Assembly (NCBI GenBank): GCA_016717115.1
Contig: JADKGE010000003.1
Span: forward strand, 310,001 to 374,000
Direction: 5' to 3'
Length of the DNA stretch: 64,000 bases
From: Actinomycetota bacterium
Lineage (GTDB): Bacteria > Actinomycetota > Actinomycetes > S36-B12
Part shown: piece by piece, positions 8,073-15,965 of the stretch
Layout: the number at the start of each line of letters is the position of its first letter
Numbering within the stretch: position 1 is the first letter of the stretch
Position numbers and translations under genes: made by a program
Notes under the pieces: generated by a model
What the model saw: the letters and a program-made list of their open reading frames with translations, nothing else
The model's database searches: none
What the model was told of the DNA's origin: nothing

Positions 8073-8240
8073 ATGAGTCACGCGTCACCACAGCAGAGCA
8101 CGACGGTCGACCTTGCGCCGGAGACCAACCGGCAGCCACTGGGGGGTCGCGAACGCGACGACGGGGCTGGCAAGGGTCACGCATGCACGGGACCGGTTCG
8201 CCTCGGGCAGGTGGGTCTACCGGGAGTTCTCGCCAGGTAG
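8073..8240 (+). CDS. Possible small ORF, 55 aa
   Basis: ATG at 8073 with CGGAG 7-8 nt upstream, ending at a TAG at 8238-8240, 23 nt before the next gene. The peptide is hydrophilic (begins MSHASPQQSTTVDLAPETN) with no signal or membrane segment. Third-position G/C bias is weaker than in secure genes here. It fills most of the 360-nt gap between the GNAT and the acyltransferase-like gene; the rest of that gap holds the DosR-like box and nothing else I recognise. Confidence 0.2.
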   Translation: MSHASPQQSTTVDLAPETNRQPLGGRERDDGAGKGHACTGPVRLGQVGLPGVLAR

Positions 8241-8263
8241 TTGCGACGGGCAGGGGAGGGGCC

Positions 8264-8965
8264 ATGAGTTCACTACTGACACTGCACTTCGACGTTCAGG
8301 GATCATTGCGCGAGGAGGCGCGACGGTGCGAAGCGGACATCTTCCTGGCCGCGTTCGGCAACACCCGGCAGCAGCTCGCCGACGAGTACGGACCCTATGA
8401 GAACCAGTCGGTCTTCCTTGCCGTGACCGACGAGGCGGGTGAGGTGCTCGGCATGACTCGCCTCATCGTGCCTGGTCCGTCGGGTCTCAAGACGCTGAAC
8501 GACCTCGGCCGCGAGCCCTGGCTCGTCGATGGAGAGCGGGTTGCCCGGGCGGCGGGGGTCGACTCCGCCCGAGCCTGGGACATCGCCACGCTCGGGGTGC
8601 GGGAAGGTCATCGGGCCCGAAGCATGCGCGTGTCGCTGGCCCTGTACCACGGGGTCCTGAAGTCGACGTACCTGAACGAGATCCCGTCAGTGACGTCGAT
8701 CCTGGACGAGACGGCCCGCCGCGCGTTCGCCTTGTTCGACCTCGTCTACACGACGTTGCCGAGCACATCGACCGCGTCCTACCTGGGGTCGGTGGCGAGC
8801 ACTCCGGTGTACAGCCACGCCAGCATGCTCGACATCCAGCGCCGGGTGAACCCGGAGGCCTACCGGCTCCTGTCCCTCGGTATCGGCCTCGACGGACTGA
8901 TCACGCCGGCCGACGAGGACTACCGACTGACCATGGCTTCGGAGGCGAGCGTCGTCGCTGCCTAG
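8264..8965 (+). CDS. LuxI/FeeM-like N-acyltransferase fold protein (candidate)
   Basis: 233 aa, no signal peptide. The middle part has the order seen in autoinducer synthases and N-acyl amino acid synthases: an N-terminal E-A-D-I-F segment, Y-E-N-Q-S-V-F-L-A-V, then GEVLGMTRLI, LKTLND, and WDIATLGV in place of the LuxI WE-SRF-V motif. This is a layout match by eye, not a confident family assignment; a plain GNAT-like protein is the alternative. The ATG has GGGGAGGGG upstream. Its stop codon overlaps that of the convergent GGDEF-EAL gene (CTAG). A DosR-like box lies about 320 nt upstream. Confidence 0.5.
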   Translation: MSSLLTLHFDVQGSLREEARRCEADIFLAAFGNTRQQLADEYGPYENQSVFLAVTDEAGEVLGMTRLIVPGPSGLKTLNDLGREPWLVDGERVARAAGVDSARAWDIATLGVREGHRARSMRVSLALYHGVLKSTYLNEIPSVTSILDETARRAFALFDLVYTTLPSTSTASYLGSVASTPVYSHASMLDIQRRVNPEAYRLLSLGIGLDGLITPADEDYRLTMASEASVVAA

Positions 8966-11271
8966 CCCGCTACCTGAGGATCTGCCGACGTCCGGGCATC
9001 CTCGTGGACGATGTGAACGACCGCAGGCGGGTTGTTCCACGCCATGACCCAGGCGGCGACATGCTCTCCGCGCATGGGTTCGGAGATGTGGTACCCCTGC
9101 AGGATGTCGGCGCCCATGGCCAGGACCTCCGCACTGACCGGCGCGTTCTCGACGCCCTCGGCCACGACCATGAGGTCCAGCGCATGGGCCATGTCGATGG
9201 TTGATGCCACGATCAGGCGACTGCGGTCGTCGACGCACACACTGGCGACGAAGCTGCGGTCCATCTTCAACTCGCTCACGGGAAGGTCGCGCAGGTAGGC
9301 CAGGGAGGAGAAGCCGGTGCCGTAGTCGTCGATCGAGATCTTCAGCCCGTGGTTGCGCACGTCCAGCAGGATCTCCCGCGCCTTCTGCGGGTTCGCCAGG
9401 AACGTCTCCTCGGTGACCTCGACGGTGATGAGGTGCGCAGGGATCCGTGCGCGCGCGATGGCCTCGTAAAGGATCGGCATGAGCTGTCCGGCGAGGAGCT
9501 CGGGGGGAGCGACATTGATGGCGACATTGAGCGCGAGCCCCGAGTCATGCCACCGCTTCGCGGCCGCGACGGCCTGCTCCACGACCGCCTCGGAGAGCCC
9601 CTGCATGAGCCCTGTCCTGCGTGCCACGGGAAGGAACTCCATCGGCACGATCGTGCCCCGCTCAGGATGGTCCCAACGGACGAGGGCCTCGACCCCGACG
9701 ACCTGGTTGGTGAGCGAGTCCACCTTGGGCTGGTAGCGAAGGGTCAGGATCCCCTCCTTGAGGGCGCGCCTGAGCTCCTCGCCCATCTGCAGCCTCTCCC
9801 GCGAGAACTCGTCCCTGTCGGAGCTGTACAGCAGGGCCCCCGAGCGGCTGACCTTCGCCTCGAACATCGCGATGTCCGCCCGCCGCAGGAGGTCGACGGC
9901 GCGCGTGTCCTGCGGTTCGCTAATGGCGATGCCCAGCAACGCCGACATAGCCAGATCGAGCCCGTCGATCCTGGCCGGCGCCAGCAGGGTGCGGCGGATG
10001 CCCTGTGCCAGTTCGAGCAGGGCGAGGGGGTCGTCATCCTGGGCGACGATGGCGAATTCGTCGCCGCCGATCCTCGCCATGCTCACCGAGGAAGGCAGCG
10101 AGTCCCGCACGCGCAGGGCGACCATCATCAGCAGGGTGTCGCCGGCGCTGTGCCCCAGGGTGTCGTTGACCTCCTTGAAGCCATCGAGCCCGAGCAGCAT
10201 GAAGCCGACCGGCTGCTTGTCACGGATCAGTTGGTCGACGAGCCGGAGGGCGGCCCGTCGGTTGGGCAGCCCCGTGAGGTCGTCCGTCCGCGCGAGGTGG
10301 AAGGCCTCCGCGGCTGCCTGCGACTCGCGTAGGGCAACGGCCAGCCGCGCGCCCGTGGCCACGAGAGTGATGATGGCCGGGAGCGCGATCAGGAATCCCG
10401 TCATTCCCTCGGGCCGTGCGCTCAGAAGTGCGATGCACAGGAGGAAGCTGGCCACCAGGAACCCGCTGGGCAGGGGGCGTGAGATGCCCGTGAGGGGAGG
10501 TGGAGGGCTGCAGGCGGGATCGGTGATGAACATGAGCGAGGCCGCCCACATGACGATGACGGTGATGCTGAACGCGTACGGTCCGGACGTCAGGTGCAGG
10601 ACCAGGCTCGAGTCGGCGACGGCGAGCAGCACGAATCCGATGGCCAGGCTCAGCGTCCGCCACGACCAGGCGCGGGCCGCCATCGCGGCTTGGGCGATCA
10701 CGACGAGGGCCAGCGCGAGGTCGATCATCGGGTAGGTCAGCGCCACGAGCAGGGGAACGCCGCCGTCGGGGTAGAACTCGCTGAAGGGCGTGAGCAGGAG
10801 GGCGCTGGCCAGCGTGGCCGCACCGCCGCAGAGGATCACCGCATCGAGCCAGGCGGTGGCGGCACGCCCCCGCCTCCGGCTGCCGGAGTCGAGCACCAGG
10901 AAGGCGGCCATCCCGACGTACGAGGCGAGGAAGAGCCATTCGCCCGGGGCGGGGAAGGAGGTCTGGGCAGATGGGTCCGAGGAGTTGAGCGCGATCGACC
11001 CGGCACCCCACAGGACCACACCGATGGTGAGGGCCCCCACCGAAACCCGCCGCTGGGGCGACCAGGCCATCACCAGAAGGAGGCGGAGGATCGCGATGAC
11101 GAAGAAGGTGCTGATGATGGCGACGAGCATCGCCTCGTTGAGGCTTCCGTTCGCGGCGACGCCGTACGTGACGCCCATGACGGCGCTCAGTCCGATGACG
11201 CCCCATCCGACGAATCCCAGGTTCCTCACCAGGGTCGTGCGGTGGGTGCGTGGTGAGCTTGGGGAAGCCAC
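8962..11271 (-). CDS. Membrane GGDEF-EAL protein (c-di-GMP turnover)
   Basis: About 769 aa. The first 320 residues hold eight or so hydrophobic segments, an integral-membrane sensor-like module. A diguanylate cyclase domain follows with an intact RIGGDEFAIV active site (about residue 405) and no visible RxxD inhibitory site. The phosphodiesterase domain keeps VGVEALVRW (EAL) and DDYGTGFSS, so both activities look possible. It would make or break cyclic di-GMP at the membrane. I prefer the GTG at 11271 because AGAGGT precedes it; the frame is also open to a GTG at 11295. It lies tail to tail with the acyltransferase-like gene. Confidence 0.9.
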   Translation of the reverse strand: MASPSSPRTHRTTLVRNLGFVGWGVIGLSAVMGVTYGVAANGSLNEAMLVAIISTFFVIAILRLLLVMAWSPQRRVSVGALTIGVVLWGAGSIALNSSDPSAQTSFPAPGEWLFLASYVGMAAFLVLDSGSRRRGRAATAWLDAVILCGGAATLASALLLTPFSEFYPDGGVPLLVALTYPMIDLALALVVIAQAAMAARAWSWRTLSLAIGFVLLAVADSSLVLHLTSGPYAFSITVIVMWAASLMFITDPACSPPPPLTGISRPLPSGFLVASFLLCIALLSARPEGMTGFLIALPAIITLVATGARLAVALRESQAAAEAFHLARTDDLTGLPNRRAALRLVDQLIRDKQPVGFMLLGLDGFKEVNDTLGHSAGDTLLMMVALRVRDSLPSSVSMARIGGDEFAIVAQDDDPLALLELAQGIRRTLLAPARIDGLDLAMSALLGIAISEPQDTRAVDLLRRADIAMFEAKVSRSGALLYSSDRDEFSRERLQMGEELRRALKEGILTLRYQPKVDSLTNQVVGVEALVRWDHPERGTIVPMEFLPVARRTGLMQGLSEAVVEQAVAAAKRWHDSGLALNVAINVAPPELLAGQLMPILYEAIARARIPAHLITVEVTEETFLANPQKAREILLDVRNHGLKISIDDYGTGFSSLAYLRDLPVSELKMDRSFVASVCVDDRSRLIVASTIDMAHALDLMVVAEGVENAPVSAEVLAMGADILQGYHISEPMRGEHVAAWVMAWNNPPAVVHIVHEDARTSADPQVAG

Positions 11272-11366
11272 GTGACACGCACCTCTCACGGGCACCGGAA
11301 CCTACGGTGCCCCTAGTGCGAAAGGTATCGGCTCGAGGCTCGGCATTGTGTACCGAATCGCGGCGC

Positions 11367-12221
11367 TCAGCCGCCGATCTCGCCCCTCACGGCGTACAGC
11401 TCAGGGAAGAAGGTCAGGTCGAGGGCCCGCCTCAGGAACGGGACTCCGCTCGAGCCACCGGTGCCGCTCTTCGAGCCGATGATGCGCTCCACGGTCTTGA
11501 GGTGGCGGAATCGCCACAGCTGGAAGTTGTCCTCGACGTCGACGAGGGCCTCGCAGGCCTCGTACTCCCGCCAGAACTCGTGGGAGTTGGCGTAGATGCC
11601 CGCGAACACCGAGACCAGCTCCGGATGCAGCCGCCAGGCCTGCGTGACGTCACGGTCCAGAACGCTGGACGGCACGGGGTGCCCCAGCCGATTGAGGAAC
11701 CGCAGGAACTCGTCGTACAGGCTCGGTCCCTCGAGGAGGTCCGTCAGCAGCGCATGGATGGTCGGGTCGTGGTCGAACACCTGCAGCATGTCAGGGTTCT
11801 TGTTGCCGAGGATGAACTCGATGGCCCGGTACTGCCAGGACTGGAACCCCGACGAGCTCTGGAGGTAGGAACGGAACTCCGCGTACTCGCTCGGCGTCAG
11901 CGTGGTCAGCACGCCCCACTGCTCGATGAGGGTGTGCTGGATGTGCTTCACCCTTGCGAGGCACTTCAATGCCGGCGCGAGATCGTCGTCGGCGAGCAGG
12001 TCGCGCGTGGCTCGCAGCTCGTGCAGCATCAGTTTGAGCCACAGTTCGGACGTCTGATGCTGGATGATGAAGAGCATCTCGTCGTGGCGCGGTGGATCGC
12101 TCAGCGGCTGCTGGGCCGCCAGCACGAGGTCCAGGCGGAGGTAGTCGCCGTAGGACATCGCGCTCCTGAAGTCGCGACGGACGGTGGGCTCGAGGTCCCT
12201 GGTGTTGTCGGTGCCCGTCAC
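11367..12221 (-). CDS. kynA: Tryptophan 2,3-dioxygenase
   Basis: 284 aa, the normal bacterial length. The enzyme opens the indole ring of L-tryptophan with O2 to give N-formylkynurenine, the first step of kynurenine catabolism; it is a haem homotetramer. Family marks are [19 protein letters not shown] (with the substrate-region His), [11 protein letters not shown], and the C-terminal [11 protein letters not shown] with [13 protein letters not shown]. The GTG start has GGAGGGAG upstream. Kynurenine formamidase and kynureninase are not in the window, and NAD is made from aspartate here (nadB, nadC), so a catabolic role is more likely. Confidence 0.95.
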   Translation of the reverse strand: MTGTDNTRDLEPTVRRDFRSAMSYGDYLRLDLVLAAQQPLSDPPRHDEMLFIIQHQTSELWLKLMLHELRATRDLLADDDLAPALKCLARVKHIQHTLIEQWGVLTTLTPSEYAEFRSYLQSSSGFQSWQYRAIEFILGNKNPDMLQVFDHDPTIHALLTDLLEGPSLYDEFLRFLNRLGHPVPSSVLDRDVTQAWRLHPELVSVFAGIYANSHEFWREYEACEALVDVEDNFQLWRFRHLKTVERIIGSKSGTGGSSGVPFLRRALDLTFFPELYAVRGEIGG

Positions 12222-12249
12222 GACGCTCCCTCCGAATGACCTCGCAAGG

Positions 12250-12654
12250 CTACTGACTGGGGGCTTCGCGCGCAGCGTTCCTGATGACGCTCGCGCCGCT
12301 GATCAGGCCACGGCGCCACGGCGGGACACCGTCGATCTCGATCTCGAGGCTGAAGCTGAGGAACGTCCGGATGAGGACGATCAGGCCGAGGACCGTGACG
12401 TTCTCGATGGTGGGAGATACCGCCACCGTCCGGATGAGGTCGCCCGCCACGAGGACCTCCAGCCCGAGGAGGATGACGCCGCCGAACGACTGGCGAAGGA
12501 CCCGGTAGCTCGCGGCTCCGTCGTCCGTGCGCCGGTACGTGCGGACGGCGAGCACGAACGCGAGTACCAGTCCGACGATGAGGATGAGGGCAGCGGTCAC
12601 CTCGAAGAACTGGGCGGCCAGCAGCATCCCTTGCGTGAAGGTCGACTCGCTCAT
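12250..12654 (-). CDS. DUF1622 family membrane protein
   Basis: 134 aa with three predicted membrane helices. The signature [16 protein letters not shown] and [19 protein letters not shown] identifies the DUF1622 family, small inner-membrane proteins of unknown function. GGAGAG lies just before the ATG. It sits between kynA and a flavin-type oxidase gene on the same strand, 28 nt from kynA, so co-transcription is possible. Confidence 0.85.
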   Translation of the reverse strand: MSESTFTQGMLLAAQFFEVTAALILIVGLVLAFVLAVRTYRRTDDGAASYRVLRQSFGGVILLGLEVLVAGDLIRTVAVSPTIENVTVLGLIVLIRTFLSFSLEIEIDGVPPWRRGLISGASVIRNAAREAPSQ

Positions 12655-12688
12655 GCGCTCTCCTCGGCCCGCTCCGTCGAATGCTCGG

Positions 12689-13138
12689 TCACATGCGCGC
12701 CGAGTAGTCCCACGACGTGACCGACAGGCCCTCGATCTGGATCGCGACCTCGGAGTCGAGACGGGAGATCAGCCAGCGGGCGAGGTCGTCCGGACGGTCA
12801 CCCAGGTAGCGGTCGATCAGGCGTGGCAGGACCTCGTGAGCGGAGTCGGAGCGGATTCGCGCAGTTCCCGTGCCGCGTACCCCTCGGTAGGGCGGCTGGT
12901 CGCCGGACACCTCGAAGGCGCAGCGCGGGTCGGCCTGCAGACGCTTGGCGAGCACCGACGCTGACTGGGTGCAGCACCACAGGGAACCGTCGTCGTAGAC
13001 GAACCACACCGACTGGACCAGGGGGAAGGCGGCGCCGTTGGAGGCCAGGCGCAGGGGGATGGCGGAGCGATCGAGGAAGTCCTCGACGACGCTGAGCTCC
13101 CACGGGCCCGACCGCACAGTGGGGCGGCGTTGATCCAT
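12689..13138 (-). CDS. Pyridoxamine 5'-phosphate oxidase-like (split-barrel) protein
   Basis: 149 aa with the split beta-barrel pattern of FMN or F420 binding proteins: SVWFVYDDGSLWCCTQSAS, LQADPRCAFEV and the closing GLSVTSWDYS. The group includes PNPOx-like oxidases and F420-dependent reductases; the sequence alone does not tell which cofactor is used. I chose the ATG at 13138, which lies 7 nt after a GACAAT -10-like element; an upstream GTG at 13171 is less likely. The protein is probably cytosolic. Confidence 0.75.
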   Translation of the reverse strand: MDQRRPTVRSGPWELSVVEDFLDRSAIPLRLASNGAAFPLVQSVWFVYDDGSLWCCTQSASVLAKRLQADPRCAFEVSGDQPPYRGVRGTGTARIRSDSAHEVLPRLIDRYLGDRPDDLARWLISRLDSEVAIQIEGLSVTSWDYSARM

Positions 13139-13199
13139 GAAGGGGATTGTCCACGCACGGGGTCCCCCCACGGTGAAGGCGCGCGGCGCCCGGAGGGGG

Positions 13200-13913
13200 T
13201 CAGCCGACGGCTGATGCCTCCCGCGACATGAGCCGCTGGCCCACCAGGACGGCCGCGAGGTAGAGCAGGGCCGCCACGACGAGCAGCAGCTGGTAGCCGA
13301 GGATCAGCGAGAGGTACTCCAGGCAGCCACCCACCATGGCGCCGAAGAGGTTGGCCGCGAACGCCGCAGTGGGGTTCTTCGCATCCTTGAACCGCGAGGT
13401 GAAGAGCAGGTTGGCGAAGAAGATGGGCGCGAACGCGAGCACGGTGGCCACGACGAGCCGGACGGGAACGGGCAGGCCGAGCAGCGCGGCGTTCGGGATG
13501 AGGAAGGCGATGGCCAGGGAGCCGAACAGCGCGGGAAGGATGATCTTCCGGGAGATGGTGCGGCCGATGCGCTGCGTGACCTCGATGGCTGCCAGGACGG
13601 CCAGCAGCACGCCCGTGAAGACGAGCGCATTGACGAGCCAGGTCGTCCCGAAGAGCAGTGCGAACGTGGTGATGGACCTCGTCTCGAGGAGCAGGAAGGC
13701 CGCGCCCATGAAGAACAGGTCACCGTACCCGCGCATCGACTTGAACGGCCCGCCGAAGACGCGGATGCCGATGAGTGACACGCCGAGGATCAGCGCGATG
13801 ATGATGAGGTACAGCGACGGGATCGTTCGCTCCTTCAGGTACAGGAACGGACGGTCGTCGACCGCCGGCACCGGAATGGCCTGGCCTGCCGCGGCCACCG
13901 AGGTGCGATCCAC
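13200..13913 (-). CDS. C-terminal membrane part of a frameshifted spermidine-synthase-like protein
   Basis: About 237 aa that begins inside the previous reading frame and contains DDRPFLYLKERTIPSLYL followed by six or seven membrane helices. In full-length relatives this DDRPF segment directly follows the methyltransferase-like domain, so this is the missing C terminus of the gene at 13835-15262, not an independent gene. The GTG at 13913 is simply the first start codon in this frame. Adding one G to the GG at 13910-13911 (minus strand) would read ...GAVWDRTSVAAAG... and join the two pieces. Confidence 0.7.
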   Translation of the reverse strand: MDRTSVAAAGQAIPVPAVDDRPFLYLKERTIPSLYLIIIALILGVSLIGIRVFGGPFKSMRGYGDLFFMGAAFLLLETRSITTFALLFGTTWLVNALVFTGVLLAVLAAIEVTQRIGRTISRKIILPALFGSLAIAFLIPNAALLGLPVPVRLVVATVLAFAPIFFANLLFTSRFKDAKNPTAAFAANLFGAMVGGCLEYLSLILGYQLLLVVAALLYLAAVLVGQRLMSREASAVG

Positions 13914-15262
13914 ACGGCGCCGGGCGCGCAGACGGCGTTGTCCTCGCTCTTGCCGATCGTCACGGCGGCCAGCGACTGCACTGCCGTGAACTCGTCGAGG
14001 CAGGGCGCGTGGCCGTAGACCTCGTCGAGAGTGCCGGCCAGGCGGTTGATCAACCAGGGCTCGCGGTAGTAGTTGTACATCGCGAACACGCCGTCGTCGG
14101 TGAGGTGATCGCGCGCGGCCTGCATCGACTGCTCCGTGAACAGGTACGACTCGAGGCGCAGTTGGCTGGCACCTGACACCAGGGTGAGGGAGTCGGGAAG
14201 CGCGAACAGGATGAGGTCGTACTTGGTGTCGGTGCCCGACAGGAACGCCCGGCCGTCGTTGATGTAGACCGAGACGCGCGGGTCGTCATACGGCTTGTTC
14301 GGGTTGATCTGACTGCCGATCTGCTGGATGCGCGGATCGATCTCGACCGCATCCACGTGCTTCGCGCCGTTCGCGAGGGCCAGTGCCACGTCGGTGCCGG
14401 TGCCCGCCCCGACGATGAGCACGTTGTTGAGGGGGTTGCCGACGGCGCGCTCGTAGGGGCGTCCGTACATCGGCTCCACCTTGAGCCGCTCCTGCACGTC
14501 CATGACGTTCTGGTGGGGGATCCCATTCACCTGGATGGTGGTGAACTCGACGTTGGTGCCCTCGTTGTAGGTCTGCGTGTTCACCTTGTAGTAGGGCGAC
14601 CACGAGACACCGGCGCTCATGGATTCGAAGACGAGGGCGCCGATGATGAGGACCATCGCCAGGCGGGACACCCACGGGAGGGCGAAGCCGTAGAGCGCCC
14701 AGAGGGCGACCAAGGTCACCAGCGGCCAGATCCATGACGGTGCCCGCAGGAACGACACGATGGTGAAGGCCAGCGTGCCAGCGATCGAACCGATGATGTC
14801 CCAGCGGTAGGCGTCCAGGGCCTTGAACTCCCGGAAGGCCCGGCCGGTGATCTCGCCGAACCCCGTCATGGTCACGGCGATGACGATGAAGACCAGCGGA
14901 AGGGACACCCACGTGGGCAATCCCGAGGGGCGAACCTCCGTGAAGAAGATCAGGTCCGAGGACGACCCCTCGATCTTCGCGGGGAAGAAGGTGATGAACG
15001 CGACGAGAAGGAGCAGGCCCAAGGGGGTGTAGGGGCCCATGTCACGTGTCGTGCGCGAGCGGAGGAACCCCAGGCCGATGCCCAGGAAGGAGGCCAGGAG
15101 GATGAGGTTCGAGAAGTACGAGAGGTGGACCAGGTTGGCCCCCGCCCACCGGATGAGCGCCAGCTGGACGAACAGCATGAGGGCACTGGCCGCCATGAGG
15201 CGCCAGCGTCCCGTGAGGACGCGGCGGTAGGCGGGCGTGGTCTCAGAAACGATCGTGGTCAC
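13835..15262 (-). CDS. Membrane-fused spermine/spermidine synthase-like protein, frameshifted
   Basis: 475 aa as read. About eight membrane helices (residues 20-230) precede a Rossmann methyltransferase-like domain with LIVGAGTGTDVALALA, DAVEIDPRI and INDGRAF, typical of polyamine aminopropyltransferases. The polyamine-binding DSSDP stretch is replaced by FALPDS, so a polyamine product is doubtful. The last 24 residues are out of register: the true continuation lies in another frame (13200-13913). The intact protein would be about 690 aa with membrane domains on both sides of the soluble domain. A one-base deletion near 13910 explains the break; decay, sequence error or recoding are all possible. 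Confidence 0.75.
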   Translation of the reverse strand: MTTIVSETTPAYRRVLTGRWRLMAASALMLFVQLALIRWAGANLVHLSYFSNLILLASFLGIGLGFLRSRTTRDMGPYTPLGLLLLVAFITFFPAKIEGSSSDLIFFTEVRPSGLPTWVSLPLVFIVIAVTMTGFGEITGRAFREFKALDAYRWDIIGSIAGTLAFTIVSFLRAPSWIWPLVTLVALWALYGFALPWVSRLAMVLIIGALVFESMSAGVSWSPYYKVNTQTYNEGTNVEFTTIQVNGIPHQNVMDVQERLKVEPMYGRPYERAVGNPLNNVLIVGAGTGTDVALALANGAKHVDAVEIDPRIQQIGSQINPNKPYDDPRVSVYINDGRAFLSGTDTKYDLILFALPDSLTLVSGASQLRLESYLFTEQSMQAARDHLTDDGVFAMYNYYREPWLINRLAGTLDEVYGHAPCLDEFTAVQSLAAVTIGKSEDNAVCAPGAVWIAPRWPRQARPFRCRRSTTVRSCT

Positions 15263-15366
15263 CGCGGAACCCTAACAAGTGGCCGGGTCCGCCAAAGCGA
15301 GGGCCGAGGAACCAGTCGCCTGGATCCTCGGCCCACGCCCTCGGGGAAGCCCTATGTGGGCAGCGG

Positions 15367-15819
15367 CTAGGCGCCCCGGGGGTGGTCGTCGACCCGGTTG
15401 CGCAGGCCGTCGCCGTCCATGTCCCGATCCTTGCGGTTGACGATCCGGTCGCCGTCGATGTCGCAATCGGATGCATTGAAGATGCCGTCGTCGTCGATGT
15501 CGATGTCACCCCGGAGGCCACCGTGGTCGTCGCCCACGTCGTGCAGCGGTCCGTCGACTCCGTGGTCGTCGCCGAGGTCGTGCAGCGGTCCGTCGACTCC
15601 GTGGTCGTCGCCGAGGTCGTGCAGTGGTCCGTCGACTCCGTGGTCGTCGCCGAGGTCGTGCAGCGGTCCGTCGTCGCTGATCCCCACGGATGCGGACGGC
15701 ACGGCGTCGTCCGCCCCGTGCTTGAACCCGGTCGCGGCCCCGGCCTGGGGGGCGACGAGAAGGGCGGCGAGCAGTGCGGTTGTCGCGGTGATGCCGGAAA
15801 GTGCGAGCGTGCGCTTCAT
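15367..15819 (-). CDS. Secreted Asp/His-rich tandem-repeat protein with Ca-binding-like tail
   Basis: 150 aa. A clear signal peptide (residues 1-28, ending AGAA) is followed by four copies of a 13-residue unit, DGPLHDLGDDHGV, then DIDDDGIFNASDCDIDGDR and DMDGDGLRNRVDDH, which resemble the Asp-rich calcium loops of dockerin or thrombospondin type 3 repeats. The mature protein should be strongly acidic and bind divalent metals; the periodic His residues could add transition-metal affinity. AAGGAGG sits directly before the ATG. The 80-nt leader has two strong hairpins, and the promoter contains a DtxR-like palindrome. I do not recognise a named family. Confidence 0.8.
   Translation of the reverse strand: MKRTLALSGITATTALLAALLVAPQAGAATGFKHGADDAVPSASVGISDDGPLHDLGDDHGVDGPLHDLGDDHGVDGPLHDLGDDHGVDGPLHDVGDDHGGLRGDIDIDDDGIFNASDCDIDGDRIVNRKDRDMDGDGLRNRVDDHPRGA
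15538..15675. repeat. 39-bp tandem repeat, about 3.5 copies, in coding sequence
   Basis: Units start at 15538, 15577, 15616 and 15655 (last one partial), nearly identical at the DNA level; one unit differs by a single base (CAGTGG for CAGCGG). They encode the 13-aa repeat on the minus strand. Such near-perfect DNA identity implies recent duplication or gene conversion and predicts copy-number variation between strains. Confidence 0.9.
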
Positions 15820-15833
15820 GATTCCTCCTTAGG

Positions 15834-15902
15834 GTCCGGGGTCCCTGCGCCCCGGACTGAGAGGAACGTATTCCGGGGCAGGTGAAGCAGAAACCTGCCC
15901 AC
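15834..15902 (-). promoter_or_regulatory. Structured 5' leader with two hairpins
   Basis: Between the predicted start of transcription (about 15899) and the Shine-Dalgarno lie two perfect 8-bp stems: GGGCAGGT/ACCTGCCC (15876-15900) and GTCCGGGG/CCCCGGAC (15834-15857). The second ends four nucleotides from the AAGGAGG ribosome site, so it could influence translation. No known riboswitch class is recognised. Confidence 0.5.
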
Positions 15903-15905
15903 AGT

Positions 15906-15934
15906 TAAGTAATAGCAAGGCTGCCCTTACCAAA
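15906..15934 (-). promoter_or_regulatory. Promoter with possible DtxR/IdeR-like operator
   Basis: On the minus strand TTTGGT (15929-15934), 17 nt and TACTTA (15906-15911) form a promoter for the repeat protein. The spacer holds an imperfect palindrome (15913-15929) that matches the iron-box consensus TTAGGTTAGGCTAACCTAA at about 11 of 17 positions, including its AGGCT centre. This match is weak; binding is only a suggestion. Confidence 0.3.
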
Positions 15935-15965
15935 GTTGGGGTATTGCCAAGGGCGACCCGGCCTG

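Noticed and set aside
7978..8263. Extension of the acyltransferase-like frame upstream to 7970
   Set aside because: The translation is Arg/Gly/Ser-rich low-complexity sequence with no conserved motif and has a clear ribosome site at the ATG at 8264.
15538..15675. Regular 39-bp repeats suggesting a CRISPR or minisatellite locus
   Set aside because: The units are contiguous with no spacers and lie in frame inside a secreted protein gene; they encode a 13-residue repeat.
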